Assembly (NCBI RefSeq): GCF_002980595.1
Contig: NZ_PVLQ01000012.1
Coordinates: 215,804 to 279,803, forward strand
Origin: Malikia granosa
GTDB lineage: Bacteria > Pseudomonadota > Gammaproteobacteria > Burkholderiales > Burkholderiaceae_C
Reading direction: 5' to 3'
DNA: 64,000 nt
Within the stretch, counting starts at the first letter, position 1. Each line of letters begins with the position of its first letter. The notes under the pieces are model-generated. The model was not told the origin of the DNA and searched no databases. It saw nothing but the letters and a program-made list of their open reading frames with translations. Of this stretch, positions 52,548 through 60,807 are shown piece after piece. The position numbers and the translations under genes are program-made.

Positions 52548-54179
52548 ATGGCCACCCTGCATCCCTCATTTCCCGCCGCTGGCCTGCTCGGTCCCGGCTT
52601 CTACCGCGAGCGCGACATGCTGGAGCTGCTCGAGCTCGGCCTGCCGGTGGGCTATGACCTGTTCCACAACGTGGACTGGTCCAGCACGCTCGAGGGCCGG
52701 CAGCAGATCGGCGAAATCGACATCGCGCTCGTCTCTCCGATCGGGCACCTGCTGCTGATCGAGGTCAAGTCCGGCCCGCTCGAGGAAGGCGAGGCGGGGC
52801 TGAGCAAGCGCTACGCCAAGCGCGACGAGGCGCTCGACGTCGGGCACCAGCTGCGCCGCCAGCATGGCGCCATCCTGTCGCGCCTGACCGACGAAGGGCT
52901 GCGCCAGGTCAGGGTCGGCACGCTGCTCGTGCTGCCCGACCACCGCGTCGCCTCCACGTCGCTGGCGCACCCGTCCGAGCGCATCGTCGATGCCGACGGC
53001 TGCCCCGCGCTGTGCCAGCGCGTGCTCGACCTCATGCCCCATGATCCGCTGCCGGAGGATTCCCGGCAAAGGCTGGTCGACTTCCTTGCCAACCGCTTCA
53101 AGGTGCTGCCCGATGTCTCGTCCCATGTCGGGCAGATCATGCGCACCAGCACCGCGCTGTCGTCTGGCCTGGCGACCTGGATTCCCGCCATCGAGCACGA
53201 GTCGGGCCTGTTCGTGATCGAGGCCACGGCCGGCTCGGGCAAGACCCAGCTCGCGCTCGCGCTGATGCGCCAGGCCCATGCCGCCAAGCAGCGTTGCGCC
53301 TATGTCTGCTTCAACCGCGCGCTGGCCGACCACATGCTGCTGATCGCGCCCTACACGGCGCAAATCATGACTTTCCACGAGGCCTGCGTCGAGCAGGCGC
53401 GGCGCGCCGGCCTGGAGCCGGATTTCAGCCAGCCCGGCATCTACGACCAGCTGGCCGAGCAGCTCGCTGCCGCCACCCCCCGCATGACGCCGCGCTGGGA
53501 CCTGCTGATCATCGACGAGGCCCAGGACTTCGAGCCCGAATGGGTCCAGGCGATGACCGACCTGCTCAAGGACGGTGGCCAGGCCTATCTGCTGGGCGAC
53601 CAGCAGCAGCGCATCTACCGGCGCGAGGGCTTCGAGCTCGGCCAGGCGGTGCGCATCCACTGCATGGACAACTTCCGCAGCCCGCGCAAGGTGGTCGAGG
53701 CGATCAACCTGCTGGGCCTGAGCGAGCGGCCGGTCGTGCCGCGATCGGCGTTCGCGGGCCAGTTGCCGGGGTTTCACGACTATCCGAGCAAGCCGGGCCA
53801 GGCGCTGGCCCAGGTCGAGGCCTGCGTGCGCGAGCTGAAGGTCGCCGGCTTCAAGACCGAGCAGATCGCGGTGCTGACCTACGGCCGCAGCGGCTCCGAG
53901 ATCCTGGGACGCGAAACCATTGCCGGCCTGCGCACGCGCCGCTTCACCGGGCGCTACGACTCGGCCGGCAACCCGCAGTGGACCGGGGGCGAGCTGCTGG
54001 TCGAGACGCTCTACCGCTTCAAGGGCCAGAGCGCGCCGGCCGTGATCCTGTGCGAGATCGATTTCGAGCAGGCCAGCGACGTCGAGCGGCGCAAGCTCTT
54101 CGTCGGCATGACGCGCGCGCAGGTCCGGCTCGAGTGCGTGCTGAGCGAGCGGGCGGCGCGGGGCTTGCTGGCGGGGTGA
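52548..54179 (+). CDS. NERD nuclease / UvrD-like superfamily 1 helicase fusion
   Basis: 543 residues (start uncertain; 52482 would add 22). The N-terminal NERD nuclease (about 20-130) keeps its catalytic line: GEIDIALVSPIGHLLLIEVKSG contains the aspartate, glutamate and lysine. The helicase core has Walker A ATAGSGKTQLAL near residue 229, Walker B LLIIDEAQDFEPEW near residue 322, motif III YLLGDQQQRIYRREG, motif IV DNFRSPRKVVEA, motif V TLYRFKGQSAPAVIL and motif VI LFVGMTRAQVRLE. Both activities should be intact. It has no operon partner. Role could be DNA repair or restriction of foreign DNA; no evidence here decides. Confidence 0.82.
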   Translation: MATLHPSFPAAGLLGPGFYRERDMLELLELGLPVGYDLFHNVDWSSTLEGRQQIGEIDIALVSPIGHLLLIEVKSGPLEEGEAGLSKRYAKRDEALDVGHQLRRQHGAILSRLTDEGLRQVRVGTLLVLPDHRVASTSLAHPSERIVDADGCPALCQRVLDLMPHDPLPEDSRQRLVDFLANRFKVLPDVSSHVGQIMRTSTALSSGLATWIPAIEHESGLFVIEATAGSGKTQLALALMRQAHAAKQRCAYVCFNRALADHMLLIAPYTAQIMTFHEACVEQARRAGLEPDFSQPGIYDQLAEQLAAATPRMTPRWDLLIIDEAQDFEPEWVQAMTDLLKDGGQAYLLGDQQQRIYRREGFELGQAVRIHCMDNFRSPRKVVEAINLLGLSERPVVPRSAFAGQLPGFHDYPSKPGQALAQVEACVRELKVAGFKTEQIAVLTYGRSGSEILGRETIAGLRTRRFTGRYDSAGNPQWTGGELLVETLYRFKGQSAPAVILCEIDFEQASDVERRKLFVGMTRAQVRLECVLSERAARGLLAG

Positions 54180-54197
54180 GCCACGGCTTGCGGCTCA
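54177..54197. terminator. Stop-codon-linked hairpin between convergent genes
   Basis: TGAGCC (54177-54182, containing the stop of the helicase gene) pairs with GGCTCA (54192-54197), 1 bp before the stop of the convergent DUF1232 gene. Same layout as at murB, but a shorter stem; no T-tract. Confidence 0.35.
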
Positions 54198-54198
54198 G

Positions 54199-54525
54199 TC
54201 AGGCCCCGAACCACTCCTTCATCTTCTCGGATGCCATCGTCTTGACCTGAGCGGTCACATACATCGACACCGTCCCGAGCGCCGCCGCCAGCGCGCCCAG
54301 GTCGTCGGTGAAGCCGGCGACCGGAATCGCATCGGGTACCGCGTCCACCGGCAGCACGAAATAGGCTAGGACGCCGTAGATCACGGTCCTGGCCCAGGCC
54401 GGGGTATTGGGCTGCTGGGCGGCGTAGTACAGCCAAAGCGCCTTCTCGATCACTTCCTTGCCGGCCTTGAGCGCGAAGTTCTTCACCTTGTTCCAGAAAC
54501 TGCCGTCGTCGAATGTGTCTGCCAT
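54199..54525 (-). CDS. YkvA/DUF1232-family membrane protein
   Basis: 108 residues. The DUF1232 core is WARTVIYGVLAYFVLPVDAVPDAIPVAGFTDDLGALAAALGTV, giving one or two hydrophobic segments near residues 45-90. The ATG at 54525 has AGGAAG 8 bases upstream. Function of the family is not known. It is 35 bp downstream of the DUF445 gene on the same strand, so the two membrane proteins may form an operon. Confidence 0.83.
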   Translation of the reverse strand: MADTFDDGSFWNKVKNFALKAGKEVIEKALWLYYAAQQPNTPAWARTVIYGVLAYFVLPVDAVPDAIPVAGFTDDLGALAAALGTVSMYVTAQVKTMASEKMKEWFGA

Positions 54526-54560
54526 GGGGGTTCTTCCTGTGAAATTTGTCTGATTCAAAG

Positions 54561-55850
54561 TCAGCCTGTCGCCTGCAGCAGCGCATAAATCGCCAGCCCG
54601 ACCAGCCCGCCGACTAGCGTGCCGTTGATCCGGATGAACTGCAGGTCGCGCCCGATCGCGAGCTCGATGCGCTGGCTCATTTCCTCCCGGGTCCACTTGG
54701 CCAGCTGCTGCTCGATGAAGCGCCCGACCTCGCCGCGGTATTTCCGGATCAGCGTGACGCTGCCGTTCTCGATCGCCTGGTTCAGCCATTGCCGCAGGCC
54801 GGACTCCTCGACCAGCAGGCTGCCGAGCTTCTGGACCCAGGCCTGCAGCTGGCGCAGCAGCGCCGGTTGTTCCTGGCCCAGGTCATGCAGCAGCCTATCC
54901 TTGAGGCTGTCCCACAGTCCCGACAGCAGCTGCTGCACCTGCGGGTCCTGCACCAGCTCGGCCTGATGGCGCCGGATCTTCGCGGCCCATTGCGGGTCGG
55001 CTTTCAGCCGCAGCGCGAAGTCGCCGATCCAGCCGTCGAACACGCCCCGGAAGCGGTGCGCCGGATCGCGCCTGACCTCGTCGAGCTTCTGGTTCAGCGA
55101 GCCGATCGACTTGGGCGCATAGGCGTTGACCGCCATCTTCATGATCGAGTTCTCGATGCCCAGGCTGTCGATCAGGAACTGGCTGATGACCGGCAGCTTG
55201 TCCGGGTCGCCGAGGTAGGCACCAGCCCCCTCGAGCAGGGCGTCGAGCAGCTCCTGGTGCCGGTCGCTCTGTATCAGCCGATCCACCAGTTGGCCCGCTA
55301 TCACCGACAGGTCGACCTCGGTCAGCTGCCGGCTGGCCAGCTCGCGGATCTTGTCCCGGATCTGCTCATGGTCCAGCGCCTCGATCAGCTGCCGCGCGAC
55401 GCTCGCCGCCGACCGGTTCATTCCGGCCAGATGCTGCGGATCGAGCAGCCATTCGCCGATGCGCCGGGCCGGGTCGGCCTGCCGGATCTTGTGGCCGATC
55501 GCTTCCTCGGTGATGAAATGGTTCTCGACAAAGGCGCCCAGGTTGCGGCCGATGGCGTCCTTGCTGTTCGGGATGATCGCCGTGTGCCAGATCGGCAGCC
55601 CCAGCGGATGCTTGAACAGCGCGACTACCGCGAACCAGTCGGCGATCGCGCCGACCATCGCGGCCTCGGCGAAGGCCGCGACATAGCCCCAGGCCGGGTG
55701 CCGGGCGCGCAGCACGTGGGCGACCAGCAGCAGAACGGCCGCTCCCGCCAGCAGGGCCAGGGCGACCAGTTGCATGGTGCGCAGCTTCTGGCGGCGCAGT
55801 TCGTCGGCGGTTTGGTCCAGGTCTTGCTGGATTTCGGTGGCTTTGCGCAT
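54561..55850 (-). CDS. DUF445 (YjiN-like) inner-membrane protein
   Basis: 429 residues. An N-terminal helix hairpin (QLVALALLAGAAVLLLVAHV, then AAFAEAAMVGAIADWFAVVALFKHPLGLPI) is the DUF445 signature, with HTAIIPNSKDAIGRNLGAFVENHF directly after. A long helical region follows, and the C-terminus ends in a membrane helix (INGTLVGGLVGLAIYALL). Function unknown in the family. A Fur-box-like site lies about 82 bp upstream. Confidence 0.87.
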   Translation of the reverse strand: MRKATEIQQDLDQTADELRRQKLRTMQLVALALLAGAAVLLLVAHVLRARHPAWGYVAAFAEAAMVGAIADWFAVVALFKHPLGLPIWHTAIIPNSKDAIGRNLGAFVENHFITEEAIGHKIRQADPARRIGEWLLDPQHLAGMNRSAASVARQLIEALDHEQIRDKIRELASRQLTEVDLSVIAGQLVDRLIQSDRHQELLDALLEGAGAYLGDPDKLPVISQFLIDSLGIENSIMKMAVNAYAPKSIGSLNQKLDEVRRDPAHRFRGVFDGWIGDFALRLKADPQWAAKIRRHQAELVQDPQVQQLLSGLWDSLKDRLLHDLGQEQPALLRQLQAWVQKLGSLLVEESGLRQWLNQAIENGSVTLIRKYRGEVGRFIEQQLAKWTREEMSQRIELAIGRDLQFIRINGTLVGGLVGLAIYALLQATG

Positions 55851-56185
55851 GATTCGGTGGGGCTTGGTCAGTCCTTGTCAGCGTATCAGCTGCGCGATCA
55901 GGTCCGACAGTCCAGTCATTGTCGTTTGCGTAATGCGAATGATGTTCATTTAGGTAAATCCTAACCGCAGGCCCGGACAAACCATGTCGTTTCCACAAAT
56001 AGGGCGGGTTTTTTATCGATTCATCCAGGCGGCTGTGCCCGTCCGGCTTGTCAACCGGGCTGGGCTGCGCTACCCTGCGACTCGTCATGTCCTGGTATTT
56101 ATCGGATATGGCATTTTTGTCGGGGCGTGCATCCATGTCCCCGATGACGCAAGCGCAGATGGCAATTGCCAGGGAGGAGGCTGAG
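55851..56185. other. 335-bp gap between divergent DUF445 and repeat-protein genes
   Basis: Contains the Fur-like site at about 55935-55953 and otherwise no convincing gene. A frame from 55984 encodes 66 residues with no family features or good ribosome-binding site and is not annotated. The region is less G+C-rich than its surroundings, and must contain promoters for both flanking genes. Confidence 0.5.
55935..55953. promoter_or_regulatory. Fur-box-like palindrome
   Basis: GCGAATGATGTTCATTTAG matches 12 of 19 positions of the Fur consensus, with the AATGAT-N2-TCATT core complete. It lies 82 bp from the DUF445 start and 232 bp from the small repeat protein start. Iron control is inferred only from this match. 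Confidence 0.35.
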
Positions 56186-56395
56186 ATGGCCGACAACAAG
56201 AAGCCCAAGTCCGGTACCGATACCGACAACGCGAGCTCGACGCCGGATGTCGACAACGCGAGCGGCAGCGCCGACGTCGGCAATGCCAGCGGGACCGCCG
56301 ATGTTCCGCCGGATGACGACCCGCTGAGCGACGCCAACCTGGACAGCATGAACAACACCGGCACCACCTGGGGGCGTTACCGGAACCGGCGCTGA
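56186..56395 (+). CDS. Small acidic protein with three 9-residue tandem repeats
   Basis: 69 residues, no family recognised. The ATG is chosen because GGGAGGAGG lies 6 bases upstream, the strongest ribosome-binding site in the area. After a lysine-rich start (ADNKKPKSG) come DNASSTPDV, DNASGSADV and GNASGTADV, then an acidic PPDDDPLSDANLDSMNN and a basic end GRYRNRR. It is predicted disordered, has no signal peptide or membrane helix, and its bipolar charge suggests a binding or stress-related (hydrophilin-like) role. This is speculation. A Fur-like box lies upstream. Confidence 0.6.
   Translation: MADNKKPKSGTDTDNASSTPDVDNASGSADVGNASGTADVPPDDDPLSDANLDSMNNTGTTWGRYRNRR
56225..56305 (+). repeat. 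27-bp tandem repeat, three copies
   Basis: Units at 56225-56251, 56252-56278 and 56279-56305 each encode nine residues of the form (D/G)NASxxxDV. The DNA copies have diverged at synonymous and a few other sites, so the repeat is old rather than freshly amplified. Confidence 0.85.
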
Positions 56396-56489
56396 GCCCC
56401 TTCAGGCGGCGGAACGGGGCTGCCCTTGGGTCGAACGCGGTTTCAATCCCGCTGCGACAATAGGGGCCTTGCCCTTTTCCGTCCCAGCC

Positions 56490-57827
56490 ATGACCCAAGA
56501 CCTGCCCCAGACCCTGTCCGACTGGCTCGCCCATTGCGAGCGTATCCACCCCAGGACCATAGACATGGGGCTCGACCGGGTGCGCCAGGTGGCGCAGCGC
56601 CTCAATGACGGCCGCGGCCTGCAGCCGGCCTGTCCGGTCATCATCGTCGGTGGCACCAATGGCAAGGGCTCGACCTGTGCCTTGCTCGAGGCCATCTACG
56701 GCCAGGCGGGCTACCGCACCGGCGTCTACACCTCGCCGCATCTGGTGCATTTCGAGGAGCGCTGCCGCATCGCGGGCCAGGTCGTCGCGGCTGACGCGCT
56801 GCTGCCGGCCTTCGCCGACGTCGAGCTGGCGCGCCGCGGCAACGGCGCCGATCAGCCCGAGGTCAGCCTGAGCTATTTCGAATTCACCACGCTGGCGATC
56901 GTGCTGACCCTGGCGCGCGCGCAGCTCGACATCGTGATCCTCGAGGTCGGCCTGGGCGGCCGGCTCGATGCGGTCAACATCGTCGAGCCGGCCTGCTCGA
57001 TCATCACCAGCGTCGATATCGACCATGTCGAATTCCTCGGCACCGACCGCGAGGCGATCGGCTACGAGAAGGCCGGCATCATGCGCACCGGCCGCCCGGT
57101 GATCGTGAGCGATCCGGTGCCACCGCAAAGCGTGCTCGACCGCGCGCTCGAGATCGGTGCCGACCTGCACCGCGCGGGCCGCGACTTCCATTGCGGCGGC
57201 GACCAGCAGCAGTGGAACTGGGCCGGCCGCAGCCGGCGTTACGCCGGCCTGGCCTATCCGGCGCTGCGCGGCGCCAACCAGCTCGTCAACGCTGCTGGCG
57301 TGCTGGCGGCGGTCGAGGCGCTGCATCCGCTGTTGCCGGTCACGGCGCAGGCGGTGCGCAACGGCCTGGCCCTGGTCGAGCTGCCGGGCCGCTTCCAGAT
57401 CGTGCCGGGTCAGCCGGCGCTGGTGCTCGATGTCGCGCACAACCCGCATTCGGTCGCCGCGCTGACCGAGAACCTCGACGCGATGGGCTTCTACCCGACC
57501 ACCCACGCGGTGTTCGGCGCCATGGCCGACAAGGACCTGCTGCCGATGTTCCAGCGCATCAACCCATTGATCGATCGCTGGTATTTCTGCGACCTGCCGC
57601 TGCCGCGCGCCGCCAGCGCGAGTGACCTGGCTGCGATCTGGCGCGGCACCCATCCGCGCCCCGGCACCAGCTCGAGCCTGCATCCCGACCCCCAGGCGGC
57701 GCTGGACGCCGCGGTTGCGGCTGCCGACCCGGCTGATAGAATCGTGGTCTTCGGTTCTTTCTTTACCGTGGGCGGCGTGCTGCAAAACGGCATCCCCAGG
57801 CTGGACGCCAAGCACCTTCCGGGCTGA
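56490..57827 (+). CDS. folC: Bifunctional folylpolyglutamate synthase / dihydrofolate synthase
   Basis: 445 residues. It adds glutamate to dihydropteroate and to folates. The P-loop is VGGTNGKGSTCALLE near residue 53; YTSPHLVHFEERCRIAG and LEVGLGGRLDAVNIV follow; the Mur-ligase-like C-terminal domain has VLDVAHNPHSVAAL. The ATG at 56490 is conventional. It opens the growth-linked operon folC-SPOR-cvpA-purF-metZ-gltX, an order common in Burkholderiales. Confidence 0.94.
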   Translation: MTQDLPQTLSDWLAHCERIHPRTIDMGLDRVRQVAQRLNDGRGLQPACPVIIVGGTNGKGSTCALLEAIYGQAGYRTGVYTSPHLVHFEERCRIAGQVVAADALLPAFADVELARRGNGADQPEVSLSYFEFTTLAIVLTLARAQLDIVILEVGLGGRLDAVNIVEPACSIITSVDIDHVEFLGTDREAIGYEKAGIMRTGRPVIVSDPVPPQSVLDRALEIGADLHRAGRDFHCGGDQQQWNWAGRSRRYAGLAYPALRGANQLVNAAGVLAAVEALHPLLPVTAQAVRNGLALVELPGRFQIVPGQPALVLDVAHNPHSVAALTENLDAMGFYPTTHAVFGAMADKDLLPMFQRINPLIDRWYFCDLPLPRAASASDLAAIWRGTHPRPGTSSSLHPDPQAALDAAVAAADPADRIVVFGSFFTVGGVLQNGIPRLDAKHLPG

Positions 57828-57880
57828 GCCAGCTGCTGGCTTTCGACGCGACACGGCCTCACCCATCACAGCACTGGCGA

Positions 57881-58783
57881 ATGTTCAAATTCCGATTCGG
57901 TGGCCAGGGCGGCTCCAGCCCGACACAGCCTCCTTCCATCGAAACCGTGCGCCGTCGCGCCCGGCACCGCCTGCTCGGTGCCACCGTGCTGGTGCTGGCC
58001 GGTGTGATCGGGTTTCCGCTGCTGTTCGAGTCGCAGCCGCGCCCGGTGCCGGCCGACTTCGAGATCGACATTCCGTCGCGCCAGGCCGCCAAGCCCCAGG
58101 CCGACGAGGCCGTGCCGTCGTCCGGCCAGCATGTGGCTGGCCTTGATGAGTCCGAGGAATTCGTGCCTAGCGCCTCTGGCGCTCCCAGCACTCCTGTGGC
58201 GCCTGCAGCTCCAGCTGCGCCTGCCCCGCAGGTGGCCAAGGCGCCTGCCGAGTCGCCAGCGGCCGTCGTTGCGCCTGTGCCGCTGCATCCTGTCGTCAAG
58301 CCGATGCCGCCAGCGCCTGCCGTCCAGGCCCTTGCGCCTGCCAAGCCCCAGCCCGCGCCCGAGCCAGCCGCCAGGAAGCCCGAGCCCAAGCCGGCCGAAC
58401 CTAAGTCCACCGAACCCAAGCCCGCTGACAAGCCGGTTGCAAAGCCGCAGGACAAGCCCGTCAAGTCGAGCGAGGATTCCGCCCGTGCCCTGGCCCTGCT
58501 CGAGGGCAAGTCGGCGCCGACTGCGTCGGCCGAGGCGGACAAGGCGGCCGGCAAGCCACGCCATATCGTGCAGGTCGGCGCCTTCGTCGATCCCAACCTG
58601 GCGCAGGAGGCGCGCGCCAAGCTCGAGCGCTCCGGCCTGGTCACCTATACCCAGATCAGCAACACCCCCGACGGCCCGCGTACCCGCGTGCGCCTGGGAC
58701 CTTTCGCTACCCGTGCCGAGGCCGACAAGGCAGCCGCCAAGGCCAGGGCGCTGGGACTGTCGGCCGCCATTCTCGCGCTTTGA
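57881..58783 (+). CDS. SPOR-domain membrane protein (DedD-like)
   Basis: 300 residues. A short cytoplasmic N-terminus, one membrane helix (LLGATVLVLAGVIGFPLLF, about 31-49), a long proline/alanine/lysine-rich periplasmic linker (about 85-220), and a C-terminal SPOR domain (RHIVQVGAFVDPNLAQEARAKLERSGL to the end). SPOR domains bind peptide-stripped peptidoglycan at the division septum. It occupies the dedD position between folC and cvpA. Its stop overlaps the cvpA start by one base. Confidence 0.85.
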   Translation: MFKFRFGGQGGSSPTQPPSIETVRRRARHRLLGATVLVLAGVIGFPLLFESQPRPVPADFEIDIPSRQAAKPQADEAVPSSGQHVAGLDESEEFVPSASGAPSTPVAPAAPAAPAPQVAKAPAESPAAVVAPVPLHPVVKPMPPAPAVQALAPAKPQPAPEPAARKPEPKPAEPKSTEPKPADKPVAKPQDKPVKSSEDSARALALLEGKSAPTASAEADKAAGKPRHIVQVGAFVDPNLAQEARAKLERSGLVTYTQISNTPDGPRTRVRLGPFATRAEADKAAAKARALGLSAAILAL

Positions 58784-59268
58784 TGGCGGCGATCGATCTC
58801 ATTCTGCTGCTGTTGCTGCTGGCTTCCGTGTTGCTGGGGCTCTGGCGCGGCCTGGTCTACGAGCTGCTCTCGATTGCCGGCTGGGTCGTCGCCTTCCTGC
58901 TGGCGCAGACCTTTGCCGCCTGGGCTGCCGAGCGCCTGCCGCTGAAGGACTTCACCGAGCCGCTGCGCTATGCGGCGGGCTTCGTCGCCGTCTTTGTCGC
59001 GGCCGCCTTCGGCGCCGCTCTGCTGTCCTGGCTGGTGGGCCAGGTCATCGATTCTGTCGGCCTGCGTCCGGTCGACCGCGTGCTCGGCGCGGGCTTCGGC
59101 CTGCTGCGCGGCCTGGTCATGCTGTTGGCGCTGGCGCTGGTGGTCAACATGACCCCGTTCAAACAACAAGAAGGCTGGCAGGCCTCGGTCGGAGCCAGAA
59201 GCCTCGACCGCGGTCTGTACTGGCTCAAGGGCGCCATGCCAGACAGCCTGGCCCGCTACTTTCCCTGA
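58783..59268 (+). CDS. cvpA: Colicin V production / biofilm-associated membrane protein CvpA
   Basis: 161 residues with four membrane segments (about 5-25, 30-48, 65-88 and 102-122). The family pattern is AAIDLILLLLLLASVLLGLWRGLVYELLSIAGW. CvpA is required for colicin V export in E. coli and more generally for envelope stress tolerance; the mechanism is not settled. It sits directly before purF, as in many proteobacteria. The ATG overlaps the preceding stop by one base (TGATG). Confidence 0.92.
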   Translation: MAAIDLILLLLLLASVLLGLWRGLVYELLSIAGWVVAFLLAQTFAAWAAERLPLKDFTEPLRYAAGFVAVFVAAAFGAALLSWLVGQVIDSVGLRPVDRVLGAGFGLLRGLVMLLALALVVNMTPFKQQEGWQASVGARSLDRGLYWLKGAMPDSLARYFP

Positions 59269-59289
59269 AAATTACTAGAGGATCACGTC

Positions 59290-60804
59290 ATGTGTGGAAT
59301 CGTCGGCGTTGTCAGCAACGCACCCGTCAACCAGTTGATCTATGACGCCCTGCTGCTGTTGCAGCACCGTGGCCAGGATGCCGCCGGCATCGCGACCCAG
59401 CTCGAGCGCAAGTTCTTCATGCACAAGGCCAAGGGCATGGTCAAGGATGTGTTCCGCACCCGCAACATGCGTGCGCTGCCGGGCAACTGCGGCCTGGGCC
59501 AGGTGCGTTACCCGACCGCCGGCAATGCCTTCAGCGAGGAGGAGGCCCAGCCCTTCTACGTCAACGCGCCGTTCGGCATCGTGATGGCGCACAACGGCAA
59601 CCTGACCAACGCCGACCAGCTCAAGCGCGAGATGATCCAGAACGATCATCGCCACATCAACACCGAGAGCGACTCCGAGGTGCTGCTCAACGTGCTGGCG
59701 CACGAGCTGGCCCAGGCCAGCAGCCATGGCGCGCTGACCCAGGATGCGGTGTTCGCCGCCGTGCGCGCCGTGCACCAGCGCATCAAGGGCAGCTACGCGG
59801 TGGTGGCGATGATCGCCGGCCACGGCTTGCTGGCCTTCCGCGACCCCTACGGCATCCGCCCGCTGTGCGTCGGCCAGGGCAAAGACGGCACCCTCATGGT
59901 GGCGAGCGAATCGGTCGCGCTCGAAGGCACCGGCCATGATTTCCTGCGCGACATCACCCCGGGCGAGGCGGTCTTCATCGGCCTCGACGGAACCATGCGC
60001 GCCGAGCAGTGCGCGGCCCATCCGCAGCTCTATCCCTGCGTGTTCGAGTTCGTCTACCTGGCGCGCCCGGACTCGACCATCGACGGCATCTCGGTCTACC
60101 AGGCGCGCCTGAACATGGGCGAGACCCTGGCCCAGCGCGTCGCCGCCATGGTGCCGATCGACCAGATCGACGTCGTGATCCCGATCCCCGAGTCGAGCCG
60201 TCCGTCGGCGACCGAGCTGGCCGACCGCCTCGGCAAGCCCTACCGCGAAGGCTTCGTCAAGAACCGCTATGTCGGCCGCACCTTCATCATGCCGGGCCAG
60301 GCGGTGCGCAAGAAGTCGGTGCGCCAGAAGCTCAACGTGATCGCCAGCGAGTTCAAGGGCCGTAACGTGCTGCTGGTCGACGACTCGATCGTGCGCGGCA
60401 CCACCTCGAAGGAGATCGTGCAGATGGCGCGCGACGCCGGCGCCAACAAGGTCTACATGGCCAGCGCCGCGCCGCCGGTGATCTACCCCAACGTCTACGG
60501 CATCGACATGCCGACCAAGGGCGAGCTGGTGGCGCATGGCCGCACGCTGGAGGAAATCCGCCAGATCATCGGTTGCGACGCGCTGATCTACCAGGATGTC
60601 GATGCCATGAAGCAGGCGGTGGGCAAGCTGCGCACCGACCTCGACGGCTTCGAGGCCTCCTGCTTCGATGGCGTCTATTGCACCGGCGATGTCAGCTCGG
60701 AGGACGCGGTGCGCATGAACGAGCAGCGCGTCGGCTCCGGCACCGAGGAGGACGACGGCGCCACCTCGCGCCTGGCCCTGCCCAATTCCTCGCAGGAGGG
60801 CTGA
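59290..60804 (+). CDS. purF: Amidophosphoribosyltransferase
   Basis: 504 residues; first committed step of purine synthesis. The N-terminal nucleophile is Cys2 in [12 protein letters not shown], the glutaminase domain has [14 protein letters not shown] and [12 protein letters not shown], and the PRPP-binding loop is [52 protein letters not shown] is the conserved flexible loop region. There is no propeptide, so it belongs to the E. coli type without a processed leader. AGAGGA lies before the ATG. It is followed 3 bp later by metZ. Confidence 0.97.
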   Translation: MCGIVGVVSNAPVNQLIYDALLLLQHRGQDAAGIATQLERKFFMHKAKGMVKDVFRTRNMRALPGNCGLGQVRYPTAGNAFSEEEAQPFYVNAPFGIVMAHNGNLTNADQLKREMIQNDHRHINTESDSEVLLNVLAHELAQASSHGALTQDAVFAAVRAVHQRIKGSYAVVAMIAGHGLLAFRDPYGIRPLCVGQGKDGTLMVASESVALEGTGHDFLRDITPGEAVFIGLDGTMRAEQCAAHPQLYPCVFEFVYLARPDSTIDGISVYQARLNMGETLAQRVAAMVPIDQIDVVIPIPESSRPSATELADRLGKPYREGFVKNRYVGRTFIMPGQAVRKKSVRQKLNVIASEFKGRNVLLVDDSIVRGTTSKEIVQMARDAGANKVYMASAAPPVIYPNVYGIDMPTKGELVAHGRTLEEIRQIIGCDALIYQDVDAMKQAVGKLRTDLDGFEASCFDGVYCTGDVSSEDAVRMNEQRVGSGTEEDDGATSRLALPNSSQEG

Positions 60805-60807
60805 GCC

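Noticed and set aside
55984..56184. 66-codon frame before the small repeat protein
   Set aside because: No ribosome-binding site, no family features, and it overlaps the regulatory gap; the downstream frame has a much better start signal.
56225..56305. CRISPR-like array
   Set aside because: Three adjacent 27-bp units without spacers, in frame within a protein; this is a coding tandem repeat.
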